A stretch of 64,000 nt of DNA from Bacteroidales bacterium. Its GTDB lineage: Bacteria > Bacteroidota > Bacteroidia > Bacteroidales > Marinilabiliaceae. Where the stretch lies: assembly GCA_012838865.1 (NCBI GenBank), contig DUOK01000026.1, forward strand, positions 1 through 64,000, written 5' to 3'. A model generated the notes under the pieces. That model was not told where the DNA came from and made no database searches. It worked only from the letters and a program-made list of their open reading frames with translations. Made by a program: the position numbers and the translations under genes. Shown here piece after piece: positions 58,728 to 64,000 of this stretch; position 1 is the stretch's first letter; every line of letters begins with the position of its first letter.

Positions 58728-58742
58728 AACGTAGGTATACTA

Positions 58743-58790
58743 AAAAGTCTTCTGAATTTGCTACGAAAGTAACAAAATCAGAAGACTTTT
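58743..58790 (-). terminator. Terminator of rplU-rpmA
   Basis: AAAAGTCTTCTGA pairs perfectly with TCAGAAGACTTTT (13 pairs, 22-base loop), with A/T-rich flanks on both sides. It separates rpmA from serS on the minus strand. Confidence 0.7.
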
Positions 58791-58810
58791 GGTCTTTTTT
58801 CAGTGCTTAC

Positions 58811-59074
58811 TTATTCCGCAGCTACAGGCTCAACCGAAACAAAAGAACGATTGTCCTTACGCTTGCGAAATACCACGTTGCCATCGGTCAGTGCAAAAAG
58901 GGTATGGTCTTTACCCACACCTACATTGTCACCGGGATGGTGCTGTGTACCACGCTGACGCACGATAATGTTTCCTGCTTTAGCGAACTGACCGCCAAAG
59001 ATTTTCACTCCAAGCCGCTTACTTTCTGATTCACGACCGTTTTTGGAACTACCTACACCTTTCTTATGTGCCAT
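58811..59074 (-). CDS. rpmA: 50S ribosomal protein L27
   Basis: 87 residues. [43 protein letters not shown] is the canonical L27 start, with no cleavable N-terminal extension as found in Firmicutes. The N-terminal tail reaches the peptidyl transferase centre. 19 bases after rplU, the usual pair. Confidence 0.97.
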   Translation of the reverse strand: MAHKKGVGSSKNGRESESKRLGVKIFGGQFAKAGNIIVRQRGTQHHPGDNVGVGKDHTLFALTDGNVVFRKRKDNRSFVSVEPVAAE

Positions 59075-59093
59075 ATCACTTAAATATTTTTAA

Positions 59094-59408
59094 TTAACCA
59101 ATAACGATGTCCTCAATTTGAATCTGGCTCAGGTACTGACGGTGTCCGTTCTTCTTCTTGTAGCCCTTGCGCCGCTTCTTCTTGAAAACAATTACCTTAT
59201 CGCCCTTAAGGTGCGACAAAACTTTGGCAGTTACTTTGGCTCCGGACAAAACAGGGGCACCTACTTTAATGCCACTCTCGTCCTCTACCAAAAGAACTTC
59301 ATCAAACTCCACAGAGGCACCTTCTTCTGCCCCCAGACGGTGAACAAAAACCTTACGGTCTTTTTCTACCTTAAATTGCTGACCTGCAATAGTTACAATT
59401 GCGTACAT
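59094..59408 (-). CDS. rplU: 50S ribosomal protein L21
   Basis: 104 residues from ATG 59408 (MYAIVTIAGQQFKVEKDRK). FKKKRRKGYKKKNGHRQYLSQIQIEDI is the basic L21 C-terminus. The track start at 59636 would add 76 residues across the predicted promoter (59494-59524) and is not credible. Confidence 0.96.
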   Translation of the reverse strand: MYAIVTIAGQQFKVEKDRKVFVHRLGAEEGASVEFDEVLLVEDESGIKVGAPVLSGAKVTAKVLSHLKGDKVIVFKKKRRKGYKKKNGHRQYLSQIQIEDIVIG

Positions 59409-59493
59409 GCTGTCTTTATTTACTGTTTCTTTCCGGAGGTGGACAAAACCACTGCGTCTGTCGCTTCTGACCCCACGAAATTGATTTGGACTG

Positions 59494-59524
59494 CAAAAGT
59501 AGAGAAAATTTTCAGGTTCACCAA
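59494..59524 (-). promoter_or_regulatory. Promoter of rplU-rpmA
   Basis: Minus strand TTG, 20 bases, TACTTTTG. Leader of about 80 bases before rplU, room for ribosomal-protein autoregulation. Confidence 0.6.
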
Positions 59525-59674
59525 CAAAGCACTGCAAAATTTTGTGCAATAAAGCCTTCTCCTTTACTGAAAGCAAGCACTTTCCGTAAACAGTCGGCCA
59601 CTGTTCAAAAAGCGACCAAACAAGAAGAAGGCCCAAACAAAAACAGTCATTAATTTAAAACAATTCTAAATACG

Positions 59675-59690
59675 TTTGGTCGCGACCAAA
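59675..59690. promoter_or_regulatory. Perfect 16-base palindrome over the -33 box of the regulator
   Basis: TTTGGTCGCGACCAAA. Its first four bases are the predicted -33 TTTG. A repressor bound here would block RNA polymerase. A half-site copy GCGACCAAA is at 59612-59620. Confidence 0.65.
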
Positions 59691-59706
59691 AAAGCAGTTA
59701 TTTTTG
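59675..59706 (+). promoter_or_regulatory. Promoter of the fur-family/znuACB operon
   Basis: TTTG (59675-59678), 20 bases, TATTTTTG (59699-59706). Expected start of transcription is about 59711-59713, that is at the ATG of the regulator, so the mRNA may be leaderless. Confidence 0.65.
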
Positions 59707-59723
59707 CAACATGGTTGCAAAAA
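59701..59723. promoter_or_regulatory. Inverted repeat centred on the regulator start codon
   Basis: TTTTTGCAAC-ATG-GTTGCAAAAA: perfect 10-base arms, the centre being the start codon. It overlaps the -7 box. A metal-responsive Fur/Zur-type dimer is an attractive ligand because the gene encodes such a protein. Confidence 0.6.
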
Positions 59724-60163
59724 ACGACACCGTCATCCAGTTGCTGCGCAGCAAAAGACTGAATGTTACCGACATTCGCCTGCAGTTGTTGCAGCTACTG
59801 CTGGAGCCGGGGACGGCGCTCAGCCAAAAAGAACTGGAAGAGCGCCTGAGCTCCGAAGGCCACAGTGTGGACCGGGTGACCCTCTACCGGAGCATACGCA
59901 CCCTGCTCGACAAACAGGTGATTCACCCCATAACCATTGATGCACAAACCGTTAAATACAAACTGGCCGGGGACCACAAAAAAAGTGATCATCCCCACTT
60001 CCTGTGCTCCCATTGTCAACGCATGATTTGCATGCCCCAACTGAGTCCCTCTACCGAGGATCTGCCTGAGGGCTTCACCCTGCAATCGGCGCAACTCTTA
60101 CTGGAGGGCCTCTGTCCCCACTGCTCCCTTACCACCAAACAAAAAGATTCCGAAGGCGAATAA
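59711..60163 (+). CDS. Fur-family transcriptional regulator, probable Zur
   Basis: 150 residues. A winged-helix N-terminal domain (about 1-83, with SVDRVTLYRSIRTLLDKQVIHPI as recognition and wing region) and a dimerisation domain with metal ligands: DHPHFLCSHCQRMICMP and LCPHCS (two CxxC structural zinc sites). It lies 42 bases upstream of znuACB, so zinc is the likely signal and it probably represses its own operon. Fur or Mur specificity cannot be excluded by sequence alone. Confidence 0.85.
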   Translation: MVAKNDTVIQLLRSKRLNVTDIRLQLLQLLLEPGTALSQKELEERLSSEGHSVDRVTLYRSIRTLLDKQVIHPITIDAQTVKYKLAGDHKKSDHPHFLCSHCQRMICMPQLSPSTEDLPEGFTLQSAQLLLEGLCPHCSLTTKQKDSEGE

Positions 60164-60205
60164 CGAAGACACACAGTAAACAAAAACCGCTCTTATAAAA
60201 GACTT

Positions 60206-61120
60206 ATGAATACAAGAAAACTTCTTTTACTGCTGCCCCTACTGTATATTTTTTCGGCCTGTGCCGAAAAAAACAGCGACCCCAACCTGGTTTCGGTCAG
60301 CATCCTGCCTCAGAAATACTTTATCGACCAACTCACCGACGAACAGCTCCGGGTCAACGTGATGGTACCCCCCGGCTCCAGTCACGCCACCTATTCGCCC
60401 ACTCCACAGCAATTCCAACAGCTGAGCGCGTCGCCCCTTTACATGGGCATCGGTCACCTGGGCTATGAAACCACCTGGATGTCGCGCCTGGAAGAGCTCA
60501 ATGCCGATATGCAAGTGATGATTTTGTCCGACCACACCAAGCTGATCGAAGGAGCCTGCGCCCACGACGAACACGCGGAGCACGAAGCTCACGGTGCCCC
60601 TGAAGCCCACCACCATGGCGTAGATCCCCACATTTGGATGTCACCAAAGGTTATGCTGGAACTGCTTCCTCACATAAAAACCAATCTCCAGGCAAATTAT
60701 CCCCACCTGGCCGACAGCATCGAAAAGAATTATCCGTCGCTCTTCGAAAAACTCAGCGACACCCACAAGCGCATGCAAGCCCTGGCCGCCTCGCTCGACC
60801 AGCGGCAGTTTTTGATTTTCCACCCGGCACTGACCTACCTGGCACGCGACTACGGCCTCACCCAAATTGCTGTGGAACAAGACGGCAAGGAACCCTCTCC
60901 GGCTTACCTGGCCCGACTTATCGACCGGGCACGTGAAGAAAACATACCGGTGATTTTCATCCAAAAGGAATACGACCTGCGCAACGCCGAAACCATCAGT
61001 CGCGAAGCAGGAATTGCCCTGGTCCAGATCAACCCCATGCGCTACGACTGGGTGGCTGCCATGCACGAACTGATGGCTCAGATAGAGCAACATCTCAAAA
61101 GCACAGCCACACAACCATGA
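60206..61120 (+). CDS. znuA: Zinc ABC transporter, substrate-binding lipoprotein
   Basis: 304 residues. Signal peptide with lipobox FSAC (MNTRKLLLLLPLLYIFSAC). A cluster A-1/A-9 binding protein: PPGSSHATYSPTPQQ (first His ligand), a His-rich loop HDEHAEHEAHGAPEAHHHG (about 120-138) and VDPHIWMSPKVM, FLIFHPALTYLARDYGL and a C-terminal acidic ligand. The His-rich loop favours zinc over manganese. Its stop overlaps the znuC start (ATGA, 61117-61120). Confidence 0.9.
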   Translation: MNTRKLLLLLPLLYIFSACAEKNSDPNLVSVSILPQKYFIDQLTDEQLRVNVMVPPGSSHATYSPTPQQFQQLSASPLYMGIGHLGYETTWMSRLEELNADMQVMILSDHTKLIEGACAHDEHAEHEAHGAPEAHHHGVDPHIWMSPKVMLELLPHIKTNLQANYPHLADSIEKNYPSLFEKLSDTHKRMQALAASLDQRQFLIFHPALTYLARDYGLTQIAVEQDGKEPSPAYLARLIDRAREENIPVIFIQKEYDLRNAETISREAGIALVQINPMRYDWVAAMHELMAQIEQHLKSTATQP

Positions 61121-61860
61121 GCAAACTATTGGCCAACATAGAAAGGGTTAGTGCAGGCTACAACGGGGAGACCGTTTTACGCAACATCTCCCTGAAGATA
61201 CACGACCACGACTTCATCGGCGTTATCGGTCCCAACGGCGGCGGAAAAACCACCATGGTAAAGGTCCTGCTGGGCCTCCTCACCCCCTATAAAGGAAAGG
61301 TGAGTCAACCCAGTGGACCCATCCGCATCGGTTACCTGCCCCAGGCCGCTCAAATCGACCGCAGCTTCCCCATTACCGTGCAGGAGCTTGTTGAATCGGG
61401 CCTGCAAGGCAGACGATTTTGGCGACCGGGCCCCGGCAAAGCGCAAAAAAAGCAAATCGCCCAAATCTTGCACGAAACGGGCCTGAGCGCCTATGCCCAC
61501 CGGGCCATTGGAGAACTGTCGGGCGGTCAGCTTCAACGCACGCTTTTGGGACGGGCACTCATCAAAGAACCCAATTTGCTGGTACTCGATGAGCCCAACA
61601 CCTATGTCGATAAAACCTTTGAAGGGGAACTCTACCATTGGCTGCAAGAACTCAACAAAAAAATGGCCATTCTGCTGGTGTCCCACGATGTGGGCACCAT
61701 CTCCTCCATGGTAAAGACCATTGCCTGCGTCAATCAGGAGCTGCACTACCACCCCTCCAACGTACTCAGTGCCGAACTATTGAAAGTGTACAACTGTCCC
61801 ATCGACGTCATTGCCCACGGCCCGGTTCCACACCGCGTACTGGGCGAACACCGTCACTAA
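61117..61860 (+). CDS. znuC: Zinc ABC transporter, ATP-binding protein
   Basis: 247 residues. Walker A GPNGGGKTTMVKVLLG, Q-loop YLPQ, signature LSGGQLQRTLLGRAL, Walker B LLVLDEPNTYVD and switch His in LLVSHDVG. It energises ZnuB. Translation is coupled to znuA by the ATGA overlap. Confidence 0.92.
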   Translation: MSKLLANIERVSAGYNGETVLRNISLKIHDHDFIGVIGPNGGGKTTMVKVLLGLLTPYKGKVSQPSGPIRIGYLPQAAQIDRSFPITVQELVESGLQGRRFWRPGPGKAQKKQIAQILHETGLSAYAHRAIGELSGGQLQRTLLGRALIKEPNLLVLDEPNTYVDKTFEGELYHWLQELNKKMAILLVSHDVGTISSMVKTIACVNQELHYHPSNVLSAELLKVYNCPIDVIAHGPVPHRVLGEHRH

Positions 61861-61882
61861 TCCACTCCTATAAAACAACAGC

Positions 61883-62719
61883 ATGCCACAGTTTTTCGAC
61901 CTCTTTGCCTACAGCTTTTTTCAGAATGCCTTTGCGGCATCCATCCTCATCAGTCTGCTGTCGGCCCTCATCGGCACCTATATTGTAGCCCGAAAAAACG
62001 TCTTCATCAGCGGAGGCATTACCCACGCCTCTTTTGGTGGCATCGGCCTTGCCTATTACCTGGGTCTGAACCCCTTTTTAGGTGCAGCGGTATTTGCCGT
62101 ACTGACCGGCACCAGCATTGAGTGGATTACCAATAAGGGCAAAATGCGCGAAGACAGTGCCATTGCCATCCTCTGGTCGCTGGGCATGGCCCTGGGCATC
62201 ATTTTCGTTTTCCTGACCCCCGGCTATGCACCCAATTTAATGAGCTTCCTGTTCGGCAGCATTTTGTCGGTGGGGCGCAGCGACGTGCTGCTTATTGGGG
62301 GACTCACCTTGCTGACTGCGCTTTTCTTTTTACTGGCTTACCGCCCCATCATTTACACAGCCTTCGACCCGGAATTTTCGAGCATCAATGGCATCAAAGT
62401 GGCCTTTTATCGCTACAGCATGGCCGTTCTGGTGGCCCTGGCCATCGTGGTCAGCATTCGTGCCATGGGCATCATACTGGTACTGAGCCTTTTTACCATC
62501 CCTCAGACCACCGCCCTGCTCTACACCCACTCCTTTAAAAGAATTGTTGCTTTGGCCGCAATCTTTGCCCTGAGTGGCGCCCTGATTGGTCTCTACGTAG
62601 CCTACGCCATGAACATCCCCTCCGGGGCAGCCATCATTTTTGTACTGACGCTCCAATACCTGCTGTTGAAAGGCATCGACCTCTTGCACCGCCAACGCCG
62701 GCGCAACACGGCAGACTAA
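61883..62719 (+). CDS. znuB: Zinc ABC transporter, permease
   Basis: 278 residues with about eight transmembrane helices of the ABC-3 family. NVFISGGITHASFGGIGLAYYLG is the conserved region near the coupling helix, and GIIFVFLTPGYAPNLMSFLFGSILSV and RAMGIILVLSLFTIPQTTALLYTHSF are typical. Last gene of the zinc operon. Confidence 0.92.
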   Translation: MPQFFDLFAYSFFQNAFAASILISLLSALIGTYIVARKNVFISGGITHASFGGIGLAYYLGLNPFLGAAVFAVLTGTSIEWITNKGKMREDSAIAILWSLGMALGIIFVFLTPGYAPNLMSFLFGSILSVGRSDVLLIGGLTLLTALFFLLAYRPIIYTAFDPEFSSINGIKVAFYRYSMAVLVALAIVVSIRAMGIILVLSLFTIPQTTALLYTHSFKRIVALAAIFALSGALIGLYVAYAMNIPSGAAIIFVLTLQYLLLKGIDLLHRQRRRNTAD

Positions 62720-62770
62720 GCCCGCACAAAGAAAAATCGACCGCAATTTTAAAAAGGGGGCGATAATTGC

Positions 62771-62778
62771 TATTTTTG
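62771..62778 (+). promoter_or_regulatory. Putative -7 box for pheS
   Basis: TATTTTTG. It predicts transcription from about 62783, which favours the ATG at 62807 over that at 62786. Confidence 0.5.
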
Positions 62779-62806
62779 TGGGTTAATGGAACAAAAATCA
62801 GACAAG

Positions 62807-63826
62807 ATGCTCGACAAAATAGCGGCGTTACAAGACGAGGTACGCAACCTTAAAGCAGAAAACGCGGCGCAAGCCGAAGAACTGCGCATCAAATACCTCA
62901 GCAAAAAAGGCTTGGTCTCCCTGCTCTTCGACGAATTTAAACAAGTAGCCCCTGCCGAGAAGAAGGCAGTAGGCATGGCGCTGAATCAACTCAAAAATGA
63001 AGCACAGGTCGCTGTTCAAGCCCTTAAGGAACAATTCGAGAACAGTGCGGGCACTGCAGCACAGGCCGACCTAAGCGCACCGGGCAGCTCCTTTGCCCTG
63101 GGCAGTCGCCACCCCCTCTCGCTGGTACGCAACCAAATTGTCGATATTTTTGCACGACTGGGCTTTACCGTCGCCGAAGGTCCTGAAATTGAGGACGACT
63201 GGCACGTTTTTTCGGCCCTCAACTTTCCGCCCGAACACCCGGCCCGCGACATGCAAGACACCTTCTTTATAAATAAGGATCCGGATGTGCTGCTGCGCAC
63301 CCACACCTCATCGGTGCAGGTACGGGTCATGGAACAACAACAGCCCCCCATCCGGGCCATCTTTCCGGGAAGGGTATTCCGCAACGAAGCCATCTCGGCA
63401 CGGGCGCACTGTATTTTTCACCAGGTAGAAGGACTTTACGTGGCTGAGGACGTGTCCTTTGCCGACCTCAAGCAAACCCTCCTCTATTTTGCCCGCGAGT
63501 TTTTTGGCGAAAACAGCGAAATTCGCCTGCGTCCCTCCTACTTCCCCTTTACCGAGCCTTCGGCAGAGATGGATGTCAGCTGCTCCATTTGCGGCGGAGA
63601 AGGCTGCAACGTTTGCAAGCACACCGGCTGGCTCGAAATCATGGGCTGTGGCATGGTCGACCCCAACGTACTCGATGCCTGTGGCATCGACAGTAAAAAA
63701 TACTCCGGCTTTGCCTTTGGCATGGGCATCGAGCGCATCGCCATGCTCAAATACCAGGTGAAGGACATCCGCCTCTTTTTCGAAAACGACCTACGTTTTC
63801 TGGAACAATTCACCCCAGCCGAATAA
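62807..63826 (+). CDS. pheS: Phenylalanine--tRNA ligase alpha subunit
   Basis: 339 residues from ATG 62807 (MLDKIAALQDEVRNLKA), the usual PheS length; the track start (62786) adds seven residues and would be nearly leaderless. An N-terminal coiled coil (about 1-90) binds tRNA. The catalytic class II core has HPLSLVRNQIVDIFARLGF, GRVFRNEAISARAHCIFHQVEGLYV (motif 2) and GFAFGMGIERIAMLKY (motif 3). A CSICGGEGCNVCKHTGW insertion is common in this subunit. pheT is not adjacent. Confidence 0.94.
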   Translation: MLDKIAALQDEVRNLKAENAAQAEELRIKYLSKKGLVSLLFDEFKQVAPAEKKAVGMALNQLKNEAQVAVQALKEQFENSAGTAAQADLSAPGSSFALGSRHPLSLVRNQIVDIFARLGFTVAEGPEIEDDWHVFSALNFPPEHPARDMQDTFFINKDPDVLLRTHTSSVQVRVMEQQQPPIRAIFPGRVFRNEAISARAHCIFHQVEGLYVAEDVSFADLKQTLLYFAREFFGENSEIRLRPSYFPFTEPSAEMDVSCSICGGEGCNVCKHTGWLEIMGCGMVDPNVLDACGIDSKKYSGFAFGMGIERIAMLKYQVKDIRLFFENDLRFLEQFTPAE

Positions 63827-63846
63827 GCAAAGGGGTATAACTTATC

Positions 63847-63881
63847 AAAAAGAGGAGCGCAGCAGCGCTCCTCTTTTTTTT
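63847..63881 (+). terminator. Terminator of pheS
   Basis: AAAAAGAGGAGCGC-AGCA-GCGCTCCTCTTTTT, perfect 14-base stem followed by more T. Beyond it, to the window end, I see only an inverted repeat CTCCACAG-N6-CTGTGGAG (63912-63933) and no gene. Confidence 0.9.
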
Positions 63882-64000
63882 GCAAGGACTTTCCCGGGCA
63901 GCTCCGCCCACCTCCACAGGTCCTGCTGTGGAGCTTTTCCCCATCGCCACAGTCGCTGCCTAAAAAACATCCACACCAATAACAACAACAAACATCAGAC

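Larger units (their letters stand above)
59409..59710. other. Divergent intergenic region rplU / fur-family regulator
   Basis: 302 bases without a gene. It holds the rplU promoter (59494-59524), a lone GCGACCAAA half-site (59612-59620), the palindrome TTTGGTCGCGACCAAA (59675-59690) and the regulator promoter. Confidence 0.65.

Noticed and set aside
59409-59636. 76-residue N-terminal extension of L21
   Set aside because: It runs through the rplU promoter and gives a protein far longer than L21.

Overview
The window looks like chromosomal DNA from a member of the Bacteroidota, probably class Bacteroidia. The evidence is gene content and regulatory style. There is a type IX secretion protein (PorQ) beside cmk and ispH, a ComEA-like helix-hairpin-helix outer-membrane protein, a serS-DUF4286-ruvC cluster, Bacteroidota-type parE/parC and a methylmalonyl-CoA mutase pair. 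Many genes have a TAnnTTTG -7 box upstream, often with a TTG/TTTG box about 16-21 nt before it, and few have a Shine-Dalgarno sequence. G+C is moderate (roughly half, by eye). I cannot name the genus. Almost all of the window is core genome. I see no prophage, insertion sequence, CRISPR array or defence island.

Layout. 0-5.2 kb: end of a predicted beta-barrel gene, the HhH/beta-barrel protein, recQ (convergent, stop codons abutting) and a YkgJ-type cysteine-cluster protein. 5.3-9.1 kb: porQ-cmk-ispH, then pfkA with two tandem hairpins after it. 9.2-12.4 kb: uxaB-uxaA for galacturonate/tagaturonate breakdown. 12.4-16.6 kb: AcpH-like protein, prmC, ribD and cls. 16.56-16.70 kb: a cluster of four different extragenic palindromes. 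16.7-22.7 kb: hppA, the tig-clpP-clpX chaperone/protease operon and tRNA-Leu. 22.8-26.8 kb: both methylmalonyl-CoA mutase subunits. 27.1-28.7 kb: tatC-lptB. 28.8-34.7 kb: the arabinose operon araA-symporter-araD-araB, with a palindrome just downstream of its predicted promoter. 35.3-40.3 kb: parE-parC-aroK. 40.4-43.9 kb: a repeat-rich His/Gln/Arg secreted protein, a SPOR-like protein, an AI-2E family permease and a divergent ADP-ribosylglycohydrolase homologue. 43.9-48.9 kb: lon, L31 type B, a GNAT-like protein and an AlkD-like protein. 49.0-54.3 kb: tRNA-His, a degenerate protease-TPR protein, prfB (with programmed frameshift), ribF and ahcY. 54.4-59.4 kb: a Rieske-like lipoprotein, an unnamed single-TM protein, greA, a HIT protein, ruvC-DUF4286-serS and rpmA-rplU. 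59.7-62.7 kb: a Fur-family regulator with a zinc-type ABC uptake operon (znuACB). 62.8-63.8 kb: pheS.

Physiology. Arabinose and galacturonate catabolism point to use of plant or algal pectin-like polysaccharide. Methylmalonyl-CoA mutase and a membrane pyrophosphatase fit a succinate/propionate metabolism with ion-gradient energy saving. PorQ implies type IX secretion.

Most worth a second look: (1) the RF2 +1 frameshift site, whose AGGAGG stimulator sits in a phylum that largely ignores Shine-Dalgarno pairing, plus a strong Shine-Dalgarno before greA; (2) two perfect palindromes at the fur/zur-znuACB promoter, one centred on the start codon of a probably leaderless regulator mRNA; (3) an ADP-ribosylglycohydrolase homologue lacking metal-binding aspartates; (4) a protease fold that has lost its catalytic triad, fused to TPRs; (5) the HhH/outer-membrane barrel pair; (6) the palindrome cluster after cls. 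I did not find a convincing wholly new multi-gene system.
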